DNA of 64,000 nt, from the NCBI GenBank assembly GCA_963277665.1, contig OY728122.1, forward strand, positions 1,549,770,868 to 1,549,834,867, read 5' to 3'. Positions 1 through 12,299 of the stretch are shown piece after piece. The notes beneath the pieces were generated by a model. That model had not been told where the DNA came from, made no database searches, and saw nothing but the letters and a program-made list of their open reading frames with translations. A program made the position numbers and the translations under genes. Source of the DNA: Viscum album. Its lineage: Eukaryota; Streptophyta; Magnoliopsida; Santalales; Viscaceae. Numbering within the stretch: the first letter of the stretch is position 1; each line of letters starts with the position of its first letter.

Positions 1-824
1 GGTAAATATAAGTCTTATACAACTTATAATGAACATAATAAAAATTTGTTTGATAAGAAAATAAATCATTCATTATATATGATCCCATGAAAACTACTAA
101 ATTTCAAAAACAATTTGATCATTTAATATCCCAGGGAAATGTAATGAGATTCATAAGCATCATGCCATTATAAACATAAACCTCCAAGATAAAAAATTAG
201 GGTGGAATCAATGGAAATATCCCCAATAAATCATATTTAACATCAAATAATGTGGTCTTATATGAAAAATTATTCTCGAAGATTTCCTAAATGAATTATT
301 AAGGAATACATCATTTCCACTTAGAAAAAATAATATTAAAACCCATGAAATAATAAGGCAAAAAGTTTCTATGAAATTTAAATTGAAAAATATTTTAGTA
401 ATATTCAATTAATTATGTTAACATGAAGGATAGAAAATCATTTCAAGTAGTATATGTTAAAAAATCTTTATTTCCACATTTTTTTTCAGAAAAGTCAAAA
501 CGTAGCTTGTTTGGAAATTTTTTAAAATATTCATTTCAATCTATTTTTAAAAAATTCATACACTGGTAATAATTAATTTAATCATTCATGTGGGAGTAGT
601 GATTTTTTTATAAAACAATTTTACTTAACATGGACATTTAGGATAAATATTCCCTAGTGGATACTTAAATAAAAAAATCTCAAACAATATTGACATTGTG
701 AAATAAACATTTAAATAATGTCTACCCTTTTTCCATTCATCTATAAACATCTGGTATAATAAATATTAACTTATCTTACATTTTTTCCATATACATAATT
801 CTCTCATACAATTTATGATTTATC
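1..824. other. Unassigned A+T-rich sequence left of element A
   Basis: No coding similarity, LTR terminus or primer site was recognised here. The one open frame of about 66 codons on the minus strand (208-408) is the length expected by chance in this composition. The stretch may be the original target of element A or part of a still older repeat; the sequence alone does not decide. Confidence 0.4.
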
Positions 825-3545
825 TATAACATATTATTACCAGTTTATTAATTAATTGTAATTGAAATCACTATCCTTGATGACAGTTGATTTTTTGTCC
901 AATCATGTTTTAGTTTGGTAGTATTTTTCCTTATACATTGATATTTTGTATCATAATTTCCATGAAGTCAACATCGTACAAAAATAATATAAAAATATTA
1001 TATATATATTTATAATATGACATCAACTTTTAATTAAATAAAATTTTATTGTAATATACAATCATAGGATCTAATAACTTTTTTTCCTTGGAATAAAGGT
1101 TCATAATATTTGAAAACATAAAACATAATTATATAGAAACATTCAATGATTCATAATTTTTTATTCCTATATACATTAACTCCTAGTCATAACCTGGGGA
1201 CACACATCAATGGAATGTGTGATCTTTAGGCCCAAAAAGGGAAAGTAAGGGAAATAGTATACAAGTGATCTTGAAGAATATCAAAAAGAATATAAGGAAT
1301 ATAATTATGGAATGAAAAAGAAAACATTAAACATATAATAATAAATATGAAATTAATAATAATATTAAAACTCGTCTACAATATTTAAATGAGACATTCA
1401 TAAGCATACCATGAAGGTCTATTACTGGGGTGTCATAAAATTTACCATGTTTATTCTGCAAGGTATCATAAAAAAATTTCTTCACTAAATACTTCATTAA
1501 TTAGCCAATAAAATGGATTTTTATTTGGGATCATCCTTCTATGTATTAATTATCATTTTCAACAAATATCATAATAAATTATTTCATAAAAACCCATTGG
1601 AGAATAAAATAAATGTGTTTTATATCAAAATTATATCTTTTAAAAAGTTCTTAAAAACATTATTAGGAATTTTTTACCCATGGAAATGGAATAAGGGTTT
1701 TATGTTTGTTAATACCATAATCAAATAAAACATTTTAACATATATTTTAATACCATTGAAATACAATAATGATTTGGAATCCTCCAAAACAAAATGAAAT
1801 AGAAATTTTTGATGAAAATTTGGAAATTTTGAGAATTAAAATTAGAAGAATAACAATTATAAAATGTGTTTAAAAAATGTTAAAATATAGGGTAAAATGG
1901 AATACCATAGATGAAAAATATATAAGGGTTAATAAATGATAGTGACCATAACATTTATAAGTCATATATGAATAGAGGTTGTTTAATCAAAAAAAGAAAT
2001 TATGAATAACTACCTTACCTTGAAGAGTTACTCTAAAAACATGGATATTAGAGTCTTGAGTGATTGGGGACACCTTGTGAGGACTTATTGGAAGGTAAAA
2101 ATAAAATATTATTTTTCATTATGGATTATTAGTGAAATTATGTGGATTAATGGTTGGTTATTTATAATAAAATTGGAATATTTCATTATTAATTTTTAAA
2201 TAAACGGCTTGGAAACCATGGTTGTGGAAAATGAAGAACCACGGGCTTTACCAATGTATATCCCCATGGTTTCAGTCACTTGGGTAATATTATATTTTTT
2301 TATCCAATATAGTTTATCATAATTTTATATTACTTTTTTGGCAAAGAAATATAAAGCTTCAACAAAATAATGTTTTTAATATTAATGTTTCCATTTTTGA
2401 CATTAAAATTAAATTATCAGTTTGGAAATTGATTAAAATCTATTAAAATTGTATACATTAATAACATAACATAGATTTTATTCTTGGATTGTGTTTATCT
2501 AATTATTACATCATTATGAAATAATTATGGAGTCATTAAACAAACACAAAACTCAAACTATATTTTTACTATTGATGAGAAAATATTGTTTTTTAGAAAA
2601 TTATCATAAATTGACCCTAAAATAAACTTTTAATTTAAATTTTAAAAATGAAACATCATTATGAGAGTAATTTTCTGAATATGAGAATTATAAATTTTAA
2701 ATATAAAAATCGTTATTTATTAAGAAAATAATAGATTGAAAAGGCATAGTAATATTTCTACAAGTAGGGGATAAAATATTTTATCATTTGTATTTAAATA
2801 AGAGTGTTTTTATCATAAACATTTATTAAAAATAAGTATTGTTCAATATAGATTATTTTATTGTTAAAATTTAAATCTTTTATTGAAATTAAATTTTTTT
2901 CCAAATAAATCAATTTATCAAATTCCATCTCATTTTTATTAAACAAAACAATTCATAAAATAGAATTGAGTAAATAAAAAATTTATTTATACAATGGAAT
3001 TATAAATTATGTAACTAGGTCCTCAAAAAAACTACTTATAACACCTACATAATACCATAGTTTAAGGTCTGTGATGGTGGTAGATTCTTGGGGTGGCATG
3101 ACTAAAATCACTCAATTGTTAATTTCAACTAACTCGATCTTCTCTAATAATTGATTTTGTTATAGATTCACAAGGTGAATAATAGAAGGGGATTCATCAA
3201 GAGAACCCCCAAATGATGCAACCTCCTCCAATGATCTAATGGAAGGGATTCATATAGTATGACTCAACTTGTAAAGTCTATCATTTCTTTTTTCTAGATT
3301 AATTAATATTTATCATTTCTTTATGTATATTGTGAATTAAATTTTTTAACCAAGATTATAGATTCTAATGGTCATATTGAATAACAATAATAATTCCCCA
3401 ATGGTCATATAATGATAAAATCCTAATGGTCACATTTCCTTTTATACTAACTTTATTATTAAATAGATATAGTTTTTTTGTTGACTTTAAGATAATATAA
3501 AACACATATTATTAGGAAAAATTATTTAAAATGTTTGGGTTGTTA
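825..3545 (-). repeat. 3' LTR of element A
   Basis: This stretch is collinear with 48687-51087 plus 60630-60901. Shared blocks include CTGGGGTGTCATAAAA at about 1426 (CTGAGGTGTCATAAAA at about 49215), a GAAGAGT block near 2020 and 49838, and a GGTAGATTCTTGGGG block near 3080. The inner edge at 3545 is clear: it ends GGGTTGTTACA, the complement of the TGTAAC start of related LTRs, and is followed by a purine tract and pol on the minus strand. The left edge at 825 is placed by comparison and may be off by tens of bases. Small open frames inside (1513-1728, 2002-2199) are not kept in the other copy and are rejected as genes. Confidence 0.65.
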
Positions 3546-3562
3546 CATTCATCCACCATAAG
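3546..3562 (-). promoter_or_regulatory. Polypurine tract of element A
   Basis: Read on the minus strand this is ATCTTATGGTGGATGAA, directly followed by the LTR start TGTAAC. Position and purine richness fit the plus-strand primer for reverse transcription, although pyrimidine changes have crept in. Confidence 0.45.
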
Positions 3563-3589
3563 ATATTTGACCCCCGAAATTTTCAACCA

Positions 3590-4990
3590 ATCCTCTTGGG
3601 TGAGAAAAGGTGTCTGCACTTCTATGTCATTTTCTACTCCAATTCCTATGTTTCTACTTTATATTTATGGTTCAATCACAAAACATTAACAAGGTGGTAA
3701 GTTTTTCATTGTATAGAACCGTGTCTCTATGGTCTACTATCTCCACCAACTCTTCCTCGTAAGAGAGTTCATGGTCCAATAGTACAACCTCAGGATTTAG
3801 TACAAGTGAGGGATTTGGTGTTTACTTCCTCATGATTGATACATGGAATAAATCACATACTTGAGATATATTTAGTGGAAGTGAAAGCCGATAGGAAATT
3901 GATCCTATGTGATCAATAATTTCATAGTGGACAATATACTGAGGGTGAAGCTTCCCTTTCCTCCCAAACTACATGAATCACTTCGATTATTATATTGAAA
4001 CGAAAAAATTGTCAATAACATGAAACTCCATGTCCCTTCGACAATTGTCAGCATAAAACTTCTTCCAACTCGAAGTAATCATAAAGTGTTTGTTGGATTC
4101 ATTGATGTATTTATCTAATCTCTTTCACAATATCAGGCCTAAAAAGATTTATCTCAAAAACTTAATCCCAAAGTGTTGTTCCACATTAATACTCAATTGG
4201 ATGTTGTTTTTTCATGAGAACTCAACTAATAGGAATTTTGATCCCATCAACCATTAAATTACATTGAGCATGATATTAGCTTTTCTTCAAGTATATGAAT
4301 ATTCCTTCAAGATATTCTATCATTATTGGGGTGTTTGGTCGTACTGAAGGCCAATTAAAATTCAATATCACTTTAAAAACTAGTCAAAATATTAGATGTG
4401 ATCCTTGGATCATGATCAGAATTGATAGAAAGGGGTACCGATGAAACCTCACCAATTCCACTATGTAAATCAAGGAAAGTTGTTCTAGAGAAAATTCATC
4501 TTGAATAGTTATTAAATGGGTATTCCGAGTGAGATGATCATCTATAACTCATATCTAATTATTTCCTTTGAATGTTCTCTTGAGACATGTGAGAATGTAC
4601 ATAGTGATATTATCCCACTTCCATGTTCATATGGGCAGTGGATTCAAAACCCCTTTAAGAAGTGGTCACTAAACCATTTTTTGTTAAAGCACCAATAACC
4701 TTGTACTCTAGTAAGAAATATCCCTTTTCTTGTCATCCAACCAATAATTATGACAATTTTCCATATACATTTTCTTTCTTCTATGATGTAATGAAAAAGT
4801 AGGGCTACAAGATTCATCCATCATCTCCTTATTTATTTCTAGAATTGTAGGAACACATACCCTTGAAAAAAACATTGGAATTCATTATTGATCAATATTT
4901 ACCTTTGTAAAATTACTATTATTTATAGCCTCTATCTTCTTTTGAAGTATGCGATATTCTATATGAGGTTAATGTATCATTTGGGATATC
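3590..4990 (-). pseudogene. Integrase and chromodomain remnant of element A
   Basis: Minus-strand translation with frame changes aligns to the integrase of element D. The N-terminal part (about 4880-4690) keeps a CVPT...MMDES...KKMY...NYWLDDKKRD pattern, as in D's CVPP...LLDEA...TKMY...FWWDGMKRD. The core near 4400 keeps VELVRFHR followed by SDHDPRIT, the second catalytic Asp block. Near 3930-3880 a GPY/F-type segment keeps QYIVHYEIIDHIGSISYRLS and then SQVCDLFHVS. At about 3800-3690 the linker YEEELVEIVDH leads into a chromodomain that is barely legible. Many stops and frameshifts; not functional. Confidence 0.75.
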
Positions 4991-5084
4991 ATTGATAATG
5001 TCCTTTCCCTTACAATACCCATTTTCAGTTTTATATGGACATTGTTCAAACTATCTCCTTGAATCCTCATCAATTACATCACAT

Positions 5085-5400
5085 TATGGTCTTTCCTACT
5101 AAATGCTTTAGAGATTTTTTTCTCTTATATGAAGATAATGAATTTAACTATCATATTTTTTAAGAATGTGAAACTGTCTTCTCTATTTCTTGTTCATTTC
5201 CATGTGCATGAAAATATACTTCAAGAATTAGCAGTCTATATAGATATCACATTTCTCCACATATATAATTTCCCTCCATATCTTCAGAGAAAATAAATAA
5301 ATGCATCTGGTTCCATGTAATGTGTAACATAATTCTCCTCATGTGTATTAAACTGTTGAGATACACAACAAATAACCCAACCATGTTTTATCATGTTTCA
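5085..5400 (-). pseudogene. RNase H remnant of element A
   Basis: On the minus strand the translation reads FSLKIWREIIY, EKCDIYID, FLKYIF and then RRQFHILKKYDS, with stops between. This matches [26 protein letters not shown] and [11 protein letters not shown] in element D. RNase H would remove the RNA strand during reverse transcription. The first catalytic Asp block and the terminal VADALSR block are lost or unreadable. Confidence 0.75.
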
Positions 5401-5799
5401 CCAAATTTCTTTTAGAGATGCATGAATAAAAATAAAAAATCATTTTCTGATATTGAGTAGTGTTAACAGAGTTGTAGTCACAAATATCTTCCAAAGCTGT
5501 TTGAAAATTTTTTCACACTCCTTTCTAAAGATGAGCATAGCCCATTCTCAAGTTAACATGGTTAGTAGCTTAGAAATTCATGAAATTATTATCAAAAACA
5601 TCATAAAATATATTGTTAAATCAAGGAAACTATGAATCTTATTTTATATTGTATGATGTGGGAACTCATTAACAACCATTTCCTGGAGAAGGTCAATTGA
5701 GATTACTTCATTGGTTATAATTTTCCTCAAGGGAGAAACTTATTATAACCAAAATTTATAGTTTATAATAATTTAAAATAACCTCACCTTCCTCATATT

Positions 5800-6900
5800 T
5801 GGTAATATAACACTATGATTAAATTTTTTCATCTGTTAATATTCTTGAATATATCAGCACAACATCAATAAAAACTACCACATGGTTAACAAGGTAGCAC
5901 ATATTGGCTCTAATCATCAAATCCATAAATATAGTAGGATCATTAGTCAAGATGAAGGGAATAACTATGAACTAATACTTCTCATATCTTTATTGGAATA
6001 TAGTCGTTGGAATATATTATTTCATCACCCTCAATTAATGATAACAAGATAAAAGATCAATATTGGGGAATAATTGATCCCCTTGAATAGGAAAAATAAA
6101 CCATCAGTCCTTAGAATGGGGTACTTGTTTTCTACTATGATAATTTCAAGTTGTCTATAATCCATTCATAGCCACATTGATTAGTCATTACTCTTCAAAA
6201 ATAGAATAGTTACTTCTCAAGGAAGCACACCTAGTTAGTTAAGAACCTTCTATAATAGATCTTAGAGTAGTTTCATTAATTTATCTATCTCCACATTTTC
6301 TATTCTATATAGGGTCTTTGATATCGTCTTGGATCCAGTAATGTGTTTAATAGAGAAATCTACCTCTCATTTTGGGTAGGTCCATGTAACTCCCAATAAA
6401 ATACATTAATGTAATTCTATATGATGGGGACAATTACTATTCATATACATTCATTTCCTTTAACATATTCACTGATCATTTCTATTACTAAGTATATTGG
6501 AGGTTCTTATAGACAAATATAATGATTATATGTCTTCCCTTTGATAAAATTTATGTCTTAAATTCAATACTATTTTTATTTACTTACTCCAACAGTTTAT
6601 CAAAGAATAATAAATTAAGAGCCATTACATCCCCAGTATACTTTTTAATACCAACATGGGAATGAATACTATATTTGTGATGAGACTGTACTTAGAAAAC
6701 TGAATACTAGAGTTTATACACACTATTGATTCTGGGATAATACATATAGGAGACTTGACTGATAACTCAAAATTTAAAATTTCATGGATTGATTCTATAT
6801 TTTTTAAAACATAATGTAAATAATGAAATTTATAGATTTATAAACAAAAAATGTACTTTCTACCATTGGGAGAATAATTAGAGTGTCTTACGCCTCATCA
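5800..6900 (-). pseudogene. Protease end and reverse transcriptase remnant of element A
   Basis: Reading down the minus strand from 6900: the flap-side protease block ILGM.WLLIYY (counterpart of [10 protein letters not shown] in D), the RT entry VDFSIKHITGSKTISKTLYR, then PNIDLLSCYHQLRV and FIVIPFILTNDPTIFMDL, and last VVVFIDVVLIYS at about 5855. The last block is the RT active site, normally F-I-D-D; here the second Asp is Val. Order and spacing are those of gypsy pol. There are several stops and at least two frame changes. Confidence 0.8.
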
Positions 6901-6959
6901 TTTGGAGCCTCTACATTAGCCATTGTGATGGAAAATTCCCAACCTATCACCCATGGCCT

Positions 6960-7320
6960 ATTCAAAGGTTGAGGGTGATTCCCCAATATTATCTTCTAAT
7001 TTAGAAAGTTATTGGAAAAGTGACCATGTTTTCCACACATGAATCATTGTTCATCAGGCCTTCTGAGTAAAATATTCCATTTTTGATTAGTGTTTATAAG
7101 TTGAGGATTCACCTCAACATGACAGTTCTAAGAAAAATGGCCATCTCCTCTAAACATGTCACATTTCCTTCTCCAAAGAAAGTTTTTTCCCAAATTCTTT
7201 TTCCCAGATTTATTTCATGTGGAATGTTTTACTTTCTTTCCTCCTCCTCTATGATCAATGTTCCTTAATATGCATGGATCTATTATCCTCTTCTATTTAT
7301 TTTATTTATGGGGCCATAAT
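6960..7320 (-). pseudogene. 3' half of gag of element A (zinc knuckles)
   Basis: Minus-strand translation gives a basic stretch rich in Lys and Arg, then a CCHC-like knuckle reading CDMFRGDGHF...NC near 7160-7100, then a second remnant CGKHGHFSNNF near 7045-7005 followed by a Pro-rich linker into protease. This is the nucleocapsid end of gag. The N-terminal part of the same gag lies at 24611-25320, and element B sits between the two. At least three stops are present. Confidence 0.65.
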
Positions 7321-7975
7321 TGTAACACCCCAAGAATTTACAAATATATTTATTATAAAATGCGTGAAACACTGAGTCTCTACAAAACACCAATTTTTTA
7401 TAACATAGTAAATTAAACATAATTTTTCCACCTATGTGATTTTTATATTGAAAATTTGACACAAACGGTTGCAATCAAAACGTTATTTGGAATTTTATAA
7501 GGAAAACATAATTTTTGGTGAATAATAACCTACCATTATGAATAGTAACATACCCTTATCAATAGTGATATACCCTAATTAATATAATCCTTACATTTGA
7601 CAATACAAAAAAACATTTAAGTGGAAGTACGATAGACCTATGTTTTGGAATTAGTAAATAAATGTTTTAAACTGTTTTTTAGAATAAATTATGATTTCTA
7701 TTAAATATTAAATTATTAATATTTATAAAATTATTTTTGAAAAATGGAAATAATTTCTGGATTCTACACATCAAAAAATGATTTGGGTTAATTTTTGGGA
7801 TTTTTCTAAAAACACGAATGTTTGATGAATAGTAAAATACGATAATTCACAATAAATGATAAAACATTAATTTATGCATCATGATTGAGTCATGGATTAT
7901 GTAAGCCAACTTAGTTCAAATTCACATGCATTTATCACTATTCTTTGTCATGGAATCATCACTATTCCTGGTCTA
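7321..7975 (+). repeat. 5' LTR of element B, first part
   Basis: Matches the start of the 3' LTR at 21435 almost base for base at first: TGTAACACCCCAAGAATTTA, then GAGTCTCTACAAAACAC. The match runs until GGTCTA at 7970-7975, where the copia element begins; the 3' LTR continues uninterrupted through GGTCTTGATGGATATTAATA at about 22061. Confidence 0.85.
7971..7975. repeat. Target-site duplication of the copia element (left copy)
   Basis: GTCTA stands directly before the LTR start TGTTGGGACC. Its partner is GTCTT at 17034-17038, directly after the 3' LTR. Four of five bases agree, and the intact B LTR at about 22063 reads GTCTT. Confidence 0.75.
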
Positions 7976-8885
7976 TGTTGGGACCAGGTTGGACAAATAA
8001 GGAAGTAAGAAGAGTTTACTATTATAGAGTGTTGTTTTTTGTTGTCAATGAAGATAAATAAATTCACTTTGTAAAGGACTTGTAAACCAAACAATGCATT
8101 GATGATATGTATTTCATAAATATCATAAGTAATGAGATCTTCTGATGCAATCCTCATGAAGGAAAAGGGGAGAAATAATAATTCCAGTCATATACTGTTT
8201 TTTTAACAAATTATGCTACTAGAAGATAGGGATGTTTCAATACTTCCCATTTTTATTCTCACAATGCTAAATCTACTCTATCAAATGATATATATCTTGA
8301 TAGTAGAGTTCGTGGTGAAAATAAATGAATTGTTAAGAGATGTAGTGAAGAAAGAAATGACAAAGGAACAAAAAATCTATTGGCCTTACAAAAGAACAGT
8401 TTAAGGTGGCGTTGTTTTCTAGTGTTTGCCTAATTTTAGGGCTTGAAAATCAGGAAATGAAGAAATGTGTTTTTGGCAACGGAAGTTGCATGCCTGATTA
8501 AAGATGTTTTATATTTTTGCGTACAAGGCATGATTCAAGGTCAGAGCATCGAAAAATGGAAATGGAATGCAGTGTGCAAAAAAATTTGGTAGAGTGTGCG
8601 AAAAAATAAAGGTTGTGAGAAATATTTGCGAGATTCACGAAATATTTGTGTGGTGTGTGAAAGATAAATATTTGTGCTAAATATTGTCCTGGTGCACGAA
8701 ATAGAGAAATTATTTTTTCGCAAAAGAGGTGTTTTGAGATCAGAACCCCGAAAAATGGAAAAGGGTTGAGGTGCGTGAAAAATTGGAGCATTGGGCGAAA
8801 TATGATGTCACACGAAAGAGTTTTTACATGCATGAAGGGGGTTTTACGCGCAGATTAGTGTTGTTCAAGAGAAGTTAAAAAGGTC

Positions 8886-8893
8886 TATAAATA
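8886..8893 (+). promoter_or_regulatory. TATA box of the copia 5' LTR
   Basis: TATAAATA at this position is kept in the 3' LTR (16276-16283), each about 0.8-0.9 kb into the LTR. It is followed by GGTGACCCCC and a region where transcription would start. Confidence 0.6.
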
Positions 8894-8978
8894 TGAGGTG
8901 ACCCCCTCTCATTGTGTGTTGCTCAACACGGAGTGAATTCCTGAGTTTTGATGTGTGTAAATTTATGCGCTAAGTGAG

Positions 8979-9080
8979 TGGCGTGAAAAGAAAGAGGTTT
9001 GCGTGAAAAGAGGAAAGGTGTATGAAAAGTGGAAAGTTTCATGAAAAGGGAGGTTGCATGAAAAAGGTGTTTCACACCAA
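8979..9080 (+). repeat. Cluster of GCGTGAAAAG repeats in the copia LTR
   Basis: About six degenerate direct repeats, reading GGCGTGAAAAG, TGCGTGAAAAG, GTATGAAAAG, TTCATGAAAAG, TGCATGAAAAA, spaced 13-20 bp apart just downstream of the TATA box. The 3' LTR has the same cluster at about 16370-16465. The position suggests the start of the transcript (R or 5' leader). Confidence 0.65.
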
Positions 9081-9624
9081 AAGGGAATTTTTACATGCAA
9101 GCCATTTGAATTGAGTCCAATGTACCCTAAAGAATGAATGAAAAAATTGGGGTCTTCATACTTATTTTTTTTTGCATAAGATAGTTCTTACGAGCATATA
9201 GTTAAGAAATTGAGGATTTTTATTTCATAGAATACAACTATTCAATTGTAAAGAAGCACTAAAATACTGTAATTCTCTATTTCTAATAAAAGGATGAACA
9301 CACACTTGCGGATTGTTTTCCAAGTGCTACATGAGTGTAAGGGTATATGCTACACATTGTATTCCACATCAAAGAATTTTTTTCTAGTGGATTGTGTGGT
9401 ATTGGATTATTTTTGTACCATACCAAGGACGTAGCTACTCTTGTTGAGTAGTTAACCTGGTAAATCTTTTGTTCCTGTGGTTGTCAGTGTTCAGCAGAGA
9501 AGAAATTCATTAAAAGGAGGTGATGTCTGTTTCAAAAATAAGGAAACATAAAAAGGTAAAAGACATCACTGATTCACCCCCTCTCCCTCTTAGTGATACA
9601 TAAATCCTAATATGGGACTTCAAT

Positions 9625-9636
9625 TGGTATAATATG
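9625..9636 (+). promoter_or_regulatory. Primer-binding site of the copia element
   Basis: TGGTATAATATG begins two bases after the LTR end. It resembles TGGTATCAGAGC, the complement of the 3' end of initiator Met tRNA, with mutations in the second half. Confidence 0.6.
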
Positions 9637-9685
9637 GAGGTTCCCTTCATTTATTATTTGCAGAAGAGTTTGAAGAGAAGTTGTG

Positions 9686-11520
9686 ATGGTGAATCTAAAT
9701 TGCGTGGACACTAAGTTGATTATGATTTTTTATGGAAATAACTATAACATCTTGAAGGACAGAATGATGCCTTATCATATGTTTCTTGGATATAATGTTC
9801 TTGAAACTACAACTGATGTACTTACTCCTATTGATGATAAGGTTCCTCTTAAACCTGTTGATATGAAGAATCATGATAATGATGGAAGAAATAAAAATTC
9901 ATTAATTGCATCTCTTTTAGAGAGTGATTTTTTAAGAGTGAAAGGTGTGCTTATAGCTAAAGGAATCTGGGATAAGTTGAAGAACATCTATGAAGGAAAT
10001 ACCAAAGTGGAGAAGCAAAAGCAACAAATATGGAGGCTGGAAAATGAAGACATGAAAATAGGAGAATCAGAATCTGTTGAGGAATTCTTTACTGGTGTAA
10101 CTGATATTGTCAATACAATCAGATGTCTTTGTGAAAAGTTGTAAGATTCAATAGTTGTTTAGAAGATCCTAATAATTATTCCCAACAAAATTTTATGCTA
10201 ATGTTTTATCACTAGAAGACAAAGTCCTTGAAACATTATCTCTGGATGATTTTCATAGCACTCTCATACCATGTGGAATAATAAGGGAGAAGACTATAAA
10301 TTGAAAATTAATAGCTGATAGAGAAATTTCTTTCAATGTAGAAAAAAAAGAGATGTCGAAGAAAAAAATTATTGAAGATAATGCTAGTGAATATGACTTT
10401 GAAAATGAGTTATGTAAAAAATTATATGAAATACTCTAATTATTTTCCAAAAATATGAAAATAGGAATAGAGAAATAAAAGGGGAAACTCCCTTTGAAAT
10501 GTTTTGAATGTGGAGATATTGGCTATTTTGTGGATAATTGTCCTCAAAAAGGGAAAGATAAAGGCAGTGGCGATGAAGACAGAAGACCAAGAAGGTCATT
10601 GAAAATGTATGGTGGAAAAGATAAATATTCTGGAAGATTTAAGGATAAAAATTTCTTCAAATAAAAATGAAGAAGCTTGTTTTCAAAAAGTGAAGAAGTT
10701 GATGATAGTGAGGCTGGATCGAAAAAATATATCACCGAGAAAGCCAGAGAGAGTTCCTTTTTGTAACAGTGAATAATGATGATTATGAGAGCAGTGATAC
10801 TGAAGAAGAAAAACTCAACTTGAACAATATCTAAAATAAGAGTAGATGGAATGTTTGAGAATGTTCAGAAGACTTAAGAAGGAAAATAAGAAGTTGATAA
10901 ATGAAATAACACATTAAACAATGAATGATTTTTTTATGATGTGAAAATAAAATTTGAAAATGATATTTATGATTTGAAGAATTATCATGAGAATGGAATG
11001 AATCAAAATGATCATCTGGAAGTAAAGCTGAAGGAAAAATAAGATGAGTTGGAAATTTTACAGTAGAAACATTATAAAGCTAATTAAATGAATATGAGTT
11101 TCAAAAAAACTATCTCAGAAGTTGGTGAATGTTCTAGTAAGAATGAAGGAAATAAGGATCCATAAAAGTAACCATCAAAGGTTGAAATGAAAGACAGATC
11201 TAGTTCTTATAAGATCAAGGCTGGAAAGACCATTTATGTAGCCAAAGTTAGAAATGCTGAAAAATCGGATGTGTATAAAAATCATGATTCAAGAAAGACT
11301 ACTAATTATTATGGTACTGTAAAATCTGAACAGAGGAAGAAGGTTACAAATAAAAACATGAAGTTTTATGGTTAGCATAGTTCTATTAGGAAGGTTTTTG
11401 AGAAGCGTGATCACAAATCTAGTCAGTATTGAAGTTTCAGAGGCAAATATTCTTTCTGTGGTTACTGCTTGTTTTGTGGTGGATTCGGACACATGAAAAA
11501 TATGTGTCGGTTCAACCAAC
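9686..11520 (+). pseudogene. Copia gag (broken)
   Basis: Opens at ATG 9686; the frame is intact to 10144. This part holds the copia gag core: WDKLKNIYEG, then QIWRLENEDMK and ESVEEFF. Beyond it, broken frames give a first CCHC knuckle at 10500-10541, CFECGDIGYFVDNC, whose zinc-binding His is now Tyr. Then come charged Lys/Glu-rich segments of coiled-coil type (about 10820-11100), a Ser/Lys-rich segment (11187-11375), and a second, intact CCHC knuckle at about 11469-11510 (CLFCGGFGHMKNMC). Gag forms the particle shell and binds RNA. Several stops and frameshifts separate the blocks. Confidence 0.8.
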
Positions 11521-11929
11521 AACATTACAACTATTCCACAAGTTTTGAAAGACACATAATTGAGAAGGATTCAATCCATTCAAAATAAAAAGTCACTAAA
11601 TAAATTTTAGAAGATATCTAGGAATATTGGTGTAATGGTGAGAATAGGTTCCAACCACTGGAAAATATTTGGGAATGATGAGATTGACTTGGACATCTTG
11701 CCAAGGTCTGCCTTTGTGTGTTACGAGAGAAACTAACGTTTCATAATAATTCTCAAAAGTCGGAATTTTTAAATGAAGAAAGGGAGAGGTCTGATAGGTT
11801 AATAAAGAAAGACTGCATGGTTTTCGGGCCCGAACACATTGACTTGGCTATTAATTTGGAGGAATCACATCTGAAAGTGGAGTAAAAGGATGAAAAAATG
11901 CTCTTATTATCAAAACTACTTTAAAAGAA

Positions 11930-12240
11930 ACAAAAGTAGAACGTATATGGATTATAGATAGTGTTTGTTCCTCTCATATGATAGGAGACATAAATTTAGT
12001 GAAGAATGTGAATGACTTCAATGAAATAATAATGAAATTTTTAACTGATGAATCTCTATGGAACAAAGGTGTTGGATCAACCATCATTTGAAAAGAAAAT
12101 ATGAAATCCAGGAAAACCCTATATTTTGATGGGTTGAAACATAAAATAATTAGTGTGTCACAATTCTATGATGAGGGAAACAAATTTATCTTTAGAAAAG
12201 ATGTATTTGTTGTGAAAATTGAAAATGATTGAAATATAAT
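11930..12240 (+). pseudogene. Copia protease (broken active site)
   Basis: The translation reads WIIDSVCSSHMIGD at 11950-11990. Copia proteases have D-S-G-C at this place; here the Gly codon is GTT (Val) at 11963-11965, which should destroy the aspartic protease active site. Downstream blocks include GLKHKIISVSQF, typical of the stretch between protease and integrase. Stops follow. Confidence 0.8.
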
Positions 12241-12299
12241 TACAAGAGCCCAACTTACAAGAGAGAATTTGTTCCATGTGGTTGAAGTGTAGAACTTCT

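Larger units (their letters stand above)
7976..9622 (+). repeat. 5' LTR of the copia element
   Basis: Collinear with 15448-17033, for example GGAAGTAAGAAGAGTT, GTGTTGTTTTTTGTTGTCAA and CCATACCAAGGACGTAGCTA in both. Begins TGTTGGGACC, ends GGGACTTCA. It holds a TATA box at 8886 and a cluster of GCGTGAAAAG-like repeats downstream. Antisense open frames of up to 111 codons (8498-8833) and 90-94 codons in the other copy arise from the repeated GAAAAA/GCACAAA strings. Confidence 0.9.

Noticed and set aside
1513..2199. Two small open frames (71 and 65 codons)
   Set aside because: They lie in A's 3' LTR and have no open counterpart in 49300-49990.
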